Of a stretch of 10,900 bases of DNA, positions 1-6,154 are shown piece by piece. The DNA comes from an uncultured Clostridia bacterium. Lineage in GTDB: Bacteria; Bacillota; Clostridia; Oscillospirales; Oscillospiraceae. Below the pieces are notes generated by a model. The model was given only the letters and a program-made list of their open reading frames with translations. It had not been told where the DNA came from and ran no database searches. Numbering within the stretch: position 1 is the stretch's first letter; every line of letters starts with the position of its first letter. Location: the NCBI GenBank assembly GCA_946060825.1, contig CAMGPO010000012.1, forward strand, positions 1 to 10,900. The letters run 5' to 3'. Made by a program: the position numbers and the translations under genes.

Positions 1-6
1 CAAATA

Positions 7-68
7 TTGATACTATACTATCGATAGAGATAAATCAATAAAAATTTATCGCTTTTCAATGTTGAAAA
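7..68 (+). promoter_or_regulatory. AT-rich promoter/operator region upstream of the LDH/MDH-family gene
   Basis: A possible sigma-A promoter has -35 TTGATA (7-12, 5/6 to consensus), a 16-bp spacer and -10 GATAAA (29-34, 4/6). An alternative -10 is TATACT at 14-19, whose -35 would lie outside the window. Three perfect dyads crowd the same stretch: CTATCGATAG (18-27) inside the spacer, GATAAAT/ATTTATC (29-35 with 44-50), and TTTTCAATGTTGAAAA (53-68). The dyads suggest binding of a repressor or redox regulator. No known operator consensus was recognised, and AT-rich DNA produces short dyads easily. Confidence 0.4.
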
Positions 69-96
69 AATGATTTGTGTTTGGAAGGAGTTTCAC

Positions 97-1047
97 ATGG
101 GTACGAAAATTACTGTGATCGGCGCGGGCAGTGTTGGCGCTGCCATTACCAACGACATTATGGTGCAGGGCTTTGCCAGCGAAATTCTCCTGATCGACAT
201 CAACAAGACCAAGGCTTTCGGCGAGGCGCTGGACGTCTACCAGGCTGCCCCCTTCTGCTCTCCGGCCATTGTCCGCTCCGGTGACTATCCGGATGCCGCG
301 GGCTCCAACATCGTGATCATCACTTCCGGCCTGCCCAGAAAGCCAGGCCAGACCCGGCTGGAGCTGGCTCAGACCAACGTCAATATCATCAAGAGCATCA
401 CGCCTCAGATCGTCAAGTATGCCCCGGACGCCATCTATATCATCGTCTCCAACCCGGTCGACATTCTGACCTATGTGTTCCATAAGATCTCCGGCGTTCC
501 GGAGAACCATATCATCGGTTCCGGTACGGTTTTGGACACCAGTCGTCTCCAGGCTGCCCTGGCCAAACGGTTCCATATCAGCCCCAAGAATGTCCACGCC
601 CACGTCTATGGCGAACACGGCGACAGCTCCTTCGTGCCCTGGTCCCTGGCGACCATCGCCAACAACCGTCTGGCCCTCTATAAGGACCGCGCCCCTGACG
701 GTGATACCATCCACTGGGAAGAAAAGGACTACGCCGAGATCGAAGAGTTTGTCAAGACCTCCGGCGCTCAGGTCATCAAAGCCAAGGGCGCGACTTTCTA
801 TGCCGTCGCCGTTTCGGTCTGCCACATCTGCAAGTGCATCCTTGCGGGCGCCGGCACGGCTCTGACCGTCTCCACCATGATGCACGGCGAGTACGGCGTC
901 GATGATGTCTGCCTCTCCACCCTGGCTCTGGTTGGCAAGGACGGCGTCCGCGGCAAGATCACCAACCCGCTGACGGAGGAGGAGATCGCGAAGATCCAGT
1001 TCAGCGCCCAGCGGCTGAAAGAAGTCATCGCCGGTCTCGAAATCTGA
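97..1047 (+). CDS. NAD-dependent L-lactate/malate dehydrogenase family protein
   Basis: This is a 316-aa cytosolic NAD-dependent 2-hydroxyacid dehydrogenase that interconverts a 2-keto acid (pyruvate or oxaloacetate) and the L-hydroxy acid, serving to reoxidise NADH in fermentation. The start is the ATG after GGAAGGAG (83-90); an in-frame extension to 70 has no ribosome-binding site. The Rossmann motif GAGSVG covers residues 9-14, and Asp35 ends strand 2, as expected for NAD. Catalytic residues are present: Asp147 and Arg150 (DTSR) and His174 (GEHGDS), with substrate-binding Arg87. Length, the GEHGDS context and Thr233 (KGATFYA) resemble L-LDH. However, the substrate-specificity position in the mobile loop (LPRKPGQTR) is Arg81, where LDHs normally have Gln (NQKPGETR) and malate dehydrogenases have Arg. 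Automatic annotation would probably say L-lactate dehydrogenase, but the substrate is uncertain. The gene is monocistronic, closed by a hairpin terminator. Confidence 0.9.
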   Translation: MGTKITVIGAGSVGAAITNDIMVQGFASEILLIDINKTKAFGEALDVYQAAPFCSPAIVRSGDYPDAAGSNIVIITSGLPRKPGQTRLELAQTNVNIIKSITPQIVKYAPDAIYIIVSNPVDILTYVFHKISGVPENHIIGSGTVLDTSRLQAALAKRFHISPKNVHAHVYGEHGDSSFVPWSLATIANNRLALYKDRAPDGDTIHWEEKDYAEIEEFVKTSGAQVIKAKGATFYAVAVSVCHICKCILAGAGTALTVSTMMHGEYGVDDVCLSTLALVGKDGVRGKITNPLTEEEIAKIQFSAQRLKEVIAGLEI

Positions 1048-1065
1048 TCTCATTTAGAAAACTTC

Positions 1066-1094
1066 AGCCGCACCGCTCCGGCGGTGCGGCTTTC
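1066..1094 (+). terminator. Intrinsic terminator of the LDH/MDH-family gene
   Basis: A perfect 10-bp stem, AGCCGCACCG (1066-1075) with CGGTGCGGCT (1082-1091), has a 6-nt loop and is followed by a short T run (TTTCT). It starts 19 nt after the stop codon. Confidence 0.85.
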
Positions 1095-1114
1095 TGTATC
1101 CCGGAGTCTGACGC

Positions 1115-1142
1115 TTGACAATTTGACGTGGAACCGTAAAAT
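1115..1142 (+). promoter_or_regulatory. Sigma-A type promoter of the [FeFe] hydrogenase gene
   Basis: A perfect -35 TTGACA (1115-1120), a 16-bp spacer and -10 TAAAAT (1137-1142, 5/6) predict a transcription start near 1149. That leaves a leader of about 30 nt carrying GGAGG (1168-1172) before the ATG at 1180. It follows the upstream terminator, so the gene has its own promoter. Confidence 0.75.
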
Positions 1143-1179
1143 AGAAGATGAAAAAATCTTGTACTTTGGAGGAACTGTC

Positions 1180-2682
1180 ATGCGAGGAATTCCATCCTTT
1201 GTCACGGATGTTCGGAAAAAAGTTTTTACTGAGGTTGCCCGAATGGCCTATGACGGCGATTATGGCCGTATGGAAGAACTGCCCTATATCATTGTCCCCG
1301 GCGAGATGGCCGCCCATCGGGAATCCATCTTCCTGGAACGCGCCATCGCCGGCGAGCGCGTCCGCCTGGCTATGGGTCTGCCGCTGCGTCCGGTTCAGGA
1401 GCATACGCTGCTCTCTGACGGCGTCAATGAGAGTGCTGTGGCGGAGAAATACTATGATCCTCCGCTGGTCAATATCATCAACTTCGCCTGTAATGCCTGC
1501 CCGACCAAGCAATACCGGGTTACCGAGTTCTGTCAGGGCTGCCTGAGTCAGAGCTGCCACCAGGTCTGTGCCAAGGACGCCATCAAGTTTGTCCATGGCA
1601 AGTCTACCATCGATCAGGAGAAGTGCATCAAGTGCGGCCGCTGCGCCGACGCCTGCCCCTATCACGCGATTATCAAGCTGGAGCGGCCCTGCGTCGAGGC
1701 CTGCGGCATGGATGCCATTGGATCCGACGAATATGGCCGCGCCAAGATTAACCATGACCGCTGTGTCTCCTGCGGCCAGTGCCTCGTCTCCTGTCCCTTT
1801 GGCGCCATTGTGGACAAGGGCCAGATCTTCCAGCTGATCCATTCGATCAAGCGGGGCGATCAGGTCATCGCCATTCTGGCTCCGGCTTTCGTGAGCCAGT
1901 TCGGTCCGCTGCTGACGCCGGAGAAGATGACGGCGGCGATGAAGCTGCTGGGCTTTGACTCCGTTGTGGAGGTAGCCGTGGGCGCCGATCTCTGTACCCT
2001 GGACGAGGCGAAGGACTTCCTGGAAAAGGTGCCGGAGCAGCAGCCCTATATGGGCACCTCCTGCTGTCCCGCCTGGATCTCCATGGTAGACGTCTGCTTC
2101 CCGGATCAAAAGGAGAACATCTCCATGACCCTGACGCCCATGGTGCTGACGGCCCGCATGGTCAAAAAGCAGCACCCCGGCTGCAAGGTGGCCTTCATCG
2201 GCCCCTGCGCCGCCAAAAAGCTGGAGGCCAGCCGGGAGCACATCCGCAGCGATGTGGATTTTGTTCTGACCTTTGAGGAGCTGCAGGGTATGTTCGAGGC
2301 AAAGAACGTCTGGTACGCCGATGTGGTGGGCAATGATCCTCTGGATCAGGGCTCGGCCGACGGCCGTGGCTTCGCTGTCAGCGGCGGCGTGGCCAGGGCG
2401 GTGCAGAACGTCATCTCCCGCATGGAGCCGGACCGCGAGGTCAAGGTCATGCAGGCTGAGGGACTTCGGGAGTGCCGAAAGATGGTGCAGCAGGCGAAGG
2501 CCGGCAAGCTGAACGGCTACCTGCTGGAGGGAATGGCCTGTCCCGGCGGCTGCGTAGCCGGCGCGGGCACCATCCGCCCCATCAACAAGGCGACGGCGCA
2601 GGTCGGCCTCTACCAGAAGGCGGCCCCGCTGCAAAAGGCGGAGGATTCGGCCTTCGCCGATCTGGCGGAAAAACTGGACTGA
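1180..2682 (+). CDS. Monomeric [FeFe] hydrogenase, probably group B
   Basis: This 500-aa cytosolic iron-sulfur enzyme should catalyse reversible reduction of protons to H2, probably with ferredoxin. The start is set by GGAGG 7 nt upstream. An N-terminal cysteine-rich segment (Cys104, 107, 118, 121, 126, 130) precedes two [4Fe-4S] ferredoxin motifs (Cys149/152/155/159 and Cys195/198/201/205). The H-cluster domain then shows L1 TSCCPAW (293-299), L2 GPCAAKK (Cys343, Lys346) and L3 MACPGGC (Cys454, Cys458). All four cluster-ligating cysteines and the proton-relay cysteine of L1 are present. The L2 Met of classical group A enzymes (MPCxxKK) is Gly here. This, with the extra N-terminal cysteines and the ending EGMACPGGCVAGAG, matches the group B family (Clostridium pasteurianum CpIII type), whose physiological role is poorly known. 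No maturases or electron-bifurcating partners are adjacent, so it acts as a stand-alone unit. Confidence 0.9.
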   Translation: MRGIPSFVTDVRKKVFTEVARMAYDGDYGRMEELPYIIVPGEMAAHRESIFLERAIAGERVRLAMGLPLRPVQEHTLLSDGVNESAVAEKYYDPPLVNIINFACNACPTKQYRVTEFCQGCLSQSCHQVCAKDAIKFVHGKSTIDQEKCIKCGRCADACPYHAIIKLERPCVEACGMDAIGSDEYGRAKINHDRCVSCGQCLVSCPFGAIVDKGQIFQLIHSIKRGDQVIAILAPAFVSQFGPLLTPEKMTAAMKLLGFDSVVEVAVGADLCTLDEAKDFLEKVPEQQPYMGTSCCPAWISMVDVCFPDQKENISMTLTPMVLTARMVKKQHPGCKVAFIGPCAAKKLEASREHIRSDVDFVLTFEELQGMFEAKNVWYADVVGNDPLDQGSADGRGFAVSGGVARAVQNVISRMEPDREVKVMQAEGLRECRKMVQQAKAGKLNGYLLEGMACPGGCVAGAGTIRPINKATAQVGLYQKAAPLQKAEDSAFADLAEKLD

Positions 2683-2689
2683 AAAACGG

Positions 2690-2719
2690 GCCCGAAGCTC
2701 CGGCTTCGGGCTGCTTTTC
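2690..2719 (+). terminator. Intrinsic terminator of the hydrogenase gene
   Basis: A perfect 9-bp stem, GCCCGAAGC (2690-2698) with GCTTCGGGC (2703-2711), has a TCCG loop and is followed by TGCTTTTCTTT. The T-rich tail runs directly into the regulatory box that starts at 2720. Confidence 0.85.
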
Positions 2720-2751
2720 TTTAGTTTGCGTTAAGGTACACATGAGATATT
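2720..2751 (+). promoter_or_regulatory. Promoter with putative response-regulator box, autoregulatory
   Basis: The box TTTAGTTTGCGTTAAGGT (2720-2737) is followed after exactly 8 bp by a -10-like GATATT (2746-2751). No -35 resembling TTGACA lies 16-18 bp upstream of the -10; the box occupies that position. The same architecture recurs before the VTC operon at 4701-4732, with 14 of 18 box bases identical. The box contains an imperfect direct repeat (TTAG/TTAAG) about one helical turn apart, as expected for a dimeric OmpR-family activator. The start site would be near 2758, leaving a very short leader that still holds the ribosome-binding site. The regulator identity is inferred. Confidence 0.6.
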
Positions 2752-2773
2752 GATGGAGAAGGGAGTGAGAGCG

Positions 2774-3454
2774 ATGCGGCTGTTGCTGGCTGAGGATGAA
2801 CGGGAGCTTTCCCGGGCGCTGACGACGGTGCTGGAGCGCAGCGGCTATGGGGTTGATGCGGTCTTTGACGGGCAGGACGCCCTGGACTACCTTCGGACCG
2901 GCATCTATGACGGCGCGATTCTGGATATTATGATGCCGAAGCTGGATGGCCTCTCCGTTCTGCGCCAGCTCCGCCGGGAGGGAAATCCGGTGCCGGTGCT
3001 GCTGCTGACGGCGAAGTCGGAGATCGACGACCGGGTCGCAGGTCTGGACAGCGGAGCAGACGACTACCTGACCAAGCCTTTCGCCATGAAGGAACTCCTG
3101 GCCCGCATCCGTGCCATGACCCGGCGGCAGGTTGGCGCGCCGGATGTGGTTCTGGCTGTGGGGAATCTGCGGCTCGATCGCCGCACTTTCGTTCTTTCCA
3201 CCGAAAGCGGCTTTTTCCGTCTGGCAAACCGGGAGTTCCAGATCATGGAGTTGTTGATGAGCAGCCCTGGCCAGGTCTTTTCGGCGGATCACTTTCTCGA
3301 GAAGATCTGGGGTTGGGACAGCGAGGCAGAGGCCAGCGTGGTCTGGGTCTACCTGTCTTATCTGCGGAAAAAGCTGGCTGCGCTGAATGCCAACGTGCGA
3401 ATCCGGGCTGCCCGCAACCTTGGCTACTGTCTGGAGGTGGAGCATGATACCTAG
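2774..3454 (+). CDS. OmpR/PhoB-family DNA-binding response regulator
   Basis: This is a 226-aa two-component transcription factor. The start is the ATG preceded by GGGAG at 2761-2765, giving MRLLLAEDE; the in-frame ATG at 2750 overlaps the -10 and is rejected. The receiver domain (1-115) has the acidic pocket Glu7/Asp8, phospho-acceptor Asp51 (ILDIMMPKLDG), Thr79 (LLLTA) and Lys101 (LTKPF). A winged-helix Trans_Reg_C domain fills about 125-226, with the recognition helix around VVWVYLSYLRKKL and the C-terminal hairpin NLGYCLEV. It overlaps the kinase gene by 11 nt. The likely targets are the near-identical boxes before its own gene and before the VTC-domain operon. The inducing signal cannot be read from the sequence. 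Confidence 0.93.
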   Translation: MRLLLAEDERELSRALTTVLERSGYGVDAVFDGQDALDYLRTGIYDGAILDIMMPKLDGLSVLRQLRREGNPVPVLLLTAKSEIDDRVAGLDSGADDYLTKPFAMKELLARIRAMTRRQVGAPDVVLAVGNLRLDRRTFVLSTESGFFRLANREFQIMELLMSSPGQVFSADHFLEKIWGWDSEAEASVVWVYLSYLRKKLAALNANVRIRAARNLGYCLEVEHDT

Positions 3455-4667
3455 ACTTCGCCGCCGCTTTGTCGCAGCGGCCATGCTGGCAGTGGTCATC
3501 GTTCTGGGACTGATTATGGCCGCCGTCAATGCCGTCAACTATCTTGATCTTTGCCGCAGTACCGGCGCGCGTTTGGATGTTCTGGTGGAGAACGGCGGCA
3601 GTTTTCCCCGGGTTGAGAGCGGAACGCCAGCGGGAAAGGCGCCCCGCGGTGGACTTTCGCCGGAAGCGCCCTTTGACACCCGCTATTTTACGGTCATTGT
3701 GGATCAAGGCGGGAATGCGGTCCTCATAGATACAGGCCGTATCGCCGCTGTCTCCACGGAAACGGCGGCGGAATATGCGGAATCCCTCTATGCCGCCGGG
3801 AAAACATCCGGCTTCCTCGGCGCTTACCGGTATCAGGCCCGGGAGGCCGGGACGGGAACGATGTATGTCTTCCTGGATTGCAGCCGGGAGCTTCAGAGCT
3901 TCCGCGCCTTCCTGCTCGCCAGTCTGGCCGTCAGCGCGGCGGGACTGCTGCTGGTGTTTCTTCTGGTGCTGCTGCTATCCGGGAAGGCGATTCGCCCAGT
4001 GGCGGAGAGCTATGAAAAGCAGCGACAGTTTATCACCGACGCCAGCCATGAGATCAAGACACCCCTGACCATCATCGACGCCGATGTAGAGGTACTGGAG
4101 CTGGAGCTCGGCGGCAATGAGTGGCTGAAGAGCATCCGAAATCAGGTTGCCCGCATGGCGGAGATGACCCGGAATCTGGTGATGCTTTCCCGGATGGAAG
4201 AGGACGGAAAAACCATGCCTATGGTTGATTTTTCACTCTCTGACGCGGTTCTGGAGACAGCCCAGTCTTTTTCTGCCGTCGCTGCAACCCGGGAGATGGT
4301 GCTGAAACTCTATGTGGAGCCGGGCCTGAGTCTTTGCGGCAATGAGGCGGCCATCCGCCAACTCATCTCTATCCTGCTGGACAATGCGCTGCGCTACGGC
4401 CTGCCGGAAAAGCCCATTCAGCTGACGCTCCGTGCATCCGGACGCCGCCGGGAGCTGTGGGTGGAAAATGAGACGGCGGGCGTGGAACAGGGGAATCTGG
4501 ACCGGCTGTTTGAGCGGTTCTACCGTCCGGACGCCTCCCGCAGTACGGAGACCGGCGGTCATGGCATCGGCCTGTCCGTCGCCCGGGCCATCGTGGCCGC
4601 CCACCGGGGGAAAATCTCTGCCGCCAGCGCCGACGGTGTGCAGATCCGTTTTACCGTTCTGCTTTGA
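3444..4667 (+). CDS. Membrane sensor histidine kinase
   Basis: This 407-aa sensor kinase is the cognate partner of the preceding regulator. The start ATG at 3444 lies inside the regulator gene behind GGAGGTGG (3433-3440) and gives the basic N terminus MIPRLRRRF. The first transmembrane helix is at about 9-31, an extracytoplasmic sensor segment of about 120 residues follows, and the second helix is at about 153-178. No clear HAMP domain separates it from the DHp helix. The H box is DASHEIKTPLT (phospho-acceptor His202), the N box LLDNALRYG (Asn314), the F box LFERFYRPD, and the G box GGHGIGLSVARAI. The sensor segment has no motif I recognise. It is the last gene of a two-gene operon, with a terminator 5 nt after the stop. 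Confidence 0.93.
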   Translation: MIPRLRRRFVAAAMLAVVIVLGLIMAAVNAVNYLDLCRSTGARLDVLVENGGSFPRVESGTPAGKAPRGGLSPEAPFDTRYFTVIVDQGGNAVLIDTGRIAAVSTETAAEYAESLYAAGKTSGFLGAYRYQAREAGTGTMYVFLDCSRELQSFRAFLLASLAVSAAGLLLVFLLVLLLSGKAIRPVAESYEKQRQFITDASHEIKTPLTIIDADVEVLELELGGNEWLKSIRNQVARMAEMTRNLVMLSRMEEDGKTMPMVDFSLSDAVLETAQSFSAVAATREMVLKLYVEPGLSLCGNEAAIRQLISILLDNALRYGLPEKPIQLTLRASGRRRELWVENETAGVEQGNLDRLFERFYRPDASRSTETGGHGIGLSVARAIVAAHRGKISAASADGVQIRFTVLL

Positions 4668-4671
4668 TACA

Positions 4672-4703
4672 ACGACCGGGCCGCAGGACCCGGTCGTAGT
4701 TTT
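4672..4703 (+). terminator. Intrinsic terminator of the two-component operon
   Basis: A perfect 9-bp stem, ACGACCGGG (4672-4680) with CCCGGTCGT (4689-4697), has an 8-nt loop and is followed by AGTTTT. The T run (4700-4703) is shared with the start of the next operon's regulatory box, so termination here may be incomplete. Confidence 0.75.
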
Positions 4704-4732
4704 AAGTTCGGTTAAGGTTTCCTTTATATAAT
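4701..4732 (+). promoter_or_regulatory. Promoter with putative response-regulator box for the VTC/DUF4956 operon
   Basis: The box TTTAAGTTCGGTTAAGGT (4701-4718) contains a direct repeat TTAAG (4702-4706 and 4712-4716) with 10-bp periodicity. It is followed after 8 bp by a perfect -10 TATAAT (4727-4732). There is no recognisable -35, and box and spacing match those before the regulator gene (2720-2751). The arrangement is typical of activation by an OmpR/PhoB-type dimer replacing the -35. The predicted start near 4739 gives a leader of about 23 nt containing GGGGAGGA. Confidence 0.65.
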
Positions 4733-4761
4733 CCGCTCATACCGGAGCGGGGAGGAACACC

Positions 4762-5478
4762 ATGAACGAGCAGATTGTCTTTCAGCGGTATGAGATCAAA
4801 TACCTGATTACCGTGAAACAGCGGGAGTTGATTCGGACGGCCATGGCGCGGCATATGCTGCCGGATCCCCATGGCCGCAGCACCGTGTGCAGCGTCTACT
4901 ATGACACGCCGAGCTGTTATCTGATCCGCCGCTCTCTGGAGGGTGGAATCTACAAAGAGAAGCTTCGCCTGCGCAGCTACGGCGTTCCGTCCGCCGGGGA
5001 CGAGGTATTTGTGGAGCTGAAAAAGAAATACGAATCCGTGGTCTATAAGCGGCGGATCGCCATGGTGGAGTTTGAGGCCGAGCAATATCTGGCCGGAGCA
5101 GCAGAGGGCCGGAATTGTCAGATCGGCCATGAAATCGACTATCTCCTGGCCCACTATGCGCCGCTGCAGCCGGCGGTACTGCTCTCCACGGAGCGGGAGG
5201 CGTTTTTCGGACGGGAGAAGCCGGGATTCCGGCTCACCTTCGATGAAAATATTCTCTGGCGCGGCTATGACCTGTCCCTGTCCAGGGGCGTCTACGGTGC
5301 GCCGCTGCTTCCGGCAGGACAGATCCTGATGGAGCTCAAGACCGGCGGCGCCATCCCGCTTTGGATGACGGAGCTGCTGACCCGGAATCAAATTTTCCAC
5401 ACGTCCTTCTCCAAATATGGCAGCGCCTACCGGCAGATGCTTGCACAAAATTCAATGGGAGGAATCCACCATGTCTGA
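4762..5478 (+). CDS. VTC-domain (polyphosphate polymerase-like, triphosphate tunnel fold) protein
   Basis: This 238-aa soluble, probably cytosolic protein has the VTC domain, the catalytic fold of yeast Vtc4, which makes polyphosphate from ATP inside a triphosphate tunnel. The tunnel signature is visible: RYEIKYLI (Glu11, Lys13), YYDT (46-49), KLRLRSYG (Arg69, Arg71), VELKKKYE (84-91), YKRR (95-98), STEREAFFG (Arg145), RLTFDEN (Arg157) and MELKTGGAIPLWM (Glu191, Lys193). The basic and acidic residues expected to line the tunnel are therefore retained. The domain makes up the whole protein, as is usual in bacteria. The start has GGGGAGGA 6 nt upstream. It overlaps the DUF4956 gene by 8 nt, implying translational coupling. 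In bacteria these proteins commonly travel with DUF4956 and CotH-type or surface proteins; the actual product is not established, so polyphosphate synthesis is inference from the fold. Confidence 0.85.
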   Translation: MNEQIVFQRYEIKYLITVKQRELIRTAMARHMLPDPHGRSTVCSVYYDTPSCYLIRRSLEGGIYKEKLRLRSYGVPSAGDEVFVELKKKYESVVYKRRIAMVEFEAEQYLAGAAEGRNCQIGHEIDYLLAHYAPLQPAVLLSTEREAFFGREKPGFRLTFDENILWRGYDLSLSRGVYGAPLLPAGQILMELKTGGAIPLWMTELLTRNQIFHTSFSKYGSAYRQMLAQNSMGGIHHV

Positions 5479-6154
5479 ATCTATTTTTCAGGGGTTGTTT
5501 GACGGCGGAACCGTCGCCACGGTTTCGGTGCAGACCTTTCTGCTCTGCATCGGCACGGCCCTGGTTCTGGGACTGTTTCTCGCCCTAACCTACAGCTTCC
5601 GCAGCCATACAACCAGAAGCTTTGTCGCCACTCTGGCCATTCTGCCCGCCGTGGTCTGTGTGGTCATCATGATGGTCAACGGCAACGTCGGGGCCGGCGT
5701 GGCGGTGGCCGGAGCTTTTGGGCTGGTCCGGTTCCGTTCCGCGCCGGGTACCGCCCGGGAGATCGGCACGATTTTTCTGGCCATGGCCGCGGGACTCATT
5801 ACCGGAATGGGCTATCTGGCCTACGCGGTACTGTTCACCCTGATTCTGGGCCTGGCCCTGCTGCTCTGCCAGCTTCTGATCCGGCCAACCGGCGGGCAGA
5901 GCCTGCTCCGGATCACGGTGCCGGAGGACCTCGACTATACGCAGATGTTCGACGATGTGTTCGCCCGCTATACCAAAGAATGTGAGACCGTCTCGGTCAA
6001 AACCACCAATATGGGCAGCCTGTTCCGGCTGACCTATCGAATCACCATGAAAGACACCGCGGAGGAAAAGGCATTCATCGACGCCCTGCGCTGCCGCAAC
6101 GGCAACCTGGAGGTCAGCATTTCCCAGGAGGAGGCGGACGCATATGCGCTGTAA
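5471..6154 (+). CDS. DUF4956 domain-containing membrane protein
   Basis: This 227-aa integral membrane protein is of unknown function. The ATG at 5471 follows GGGAGG (5457-5462) inside the preceding gene; an in-frame extension to 5417 lies within the VTC reading region and lacks a ribosome-binding site. Hydrophobic helices are at about 20-41, 52-69, 73-86, 99-114 and 117-137. The family signature VAGAFGLVRFRSAPG (79-93), glycine-rich with two conserved arginines, lies between helices. The C-terminal part (about 140-227) is soluble and probably cytoplasmic. The gene overlaps its neighbours by 8 and 11 nt, so the three proteins are probably made in fixed proportion. The membrane location makes it a candidate channel, transporter or membrane partner for the VTC-domain product, which is inference. 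Confidence 0.85.
   Translation: MSESIFQGLFDGGTVATVSVQTFLLCIGTALVLGLFLALTYSFRSHTTRSFVATLAILPAVVCVVIMMVNGNVGAGVAVAGAFGLVRFRSAPGTAREIGTIFLAMAAGLITGMGYLAYAVLFTLILGLALLLCQLLIRPTGGQSLLRITVPEDLDYTQMFDDVFARYTKECETVSVKTTNMGSLFRLTYRITMKDTAEEKAFIDALRCRNGNLEVSISQEEADAYAL

Noticed and set aside
75..99. TGTG...CACA arrangement before the dehydrogenase start, considered as a Rex site
   Set aside because: The half-sites are incomplete, the spacing does not fit the Rex consensus, and it overlaps the ribosome-binding site.
46..1053. 335-codon open frame on the minus strand opposite the dehydrogenase gene
   Set aside because: It is a mirror of the real dehydrogenase frame, with no ribosome-binding site or known motif. 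It would also have to be transcribed through the terminator at 1066-1094.
1054..2634. 526-codon open frame on the minus strand opposite the hydrogenase gene
   Set aside because: The plus strand encodes a protein with complete hydrogenase motifs. The antisense frame shows no recognisable domain and is explained by GC-rich codon usage.
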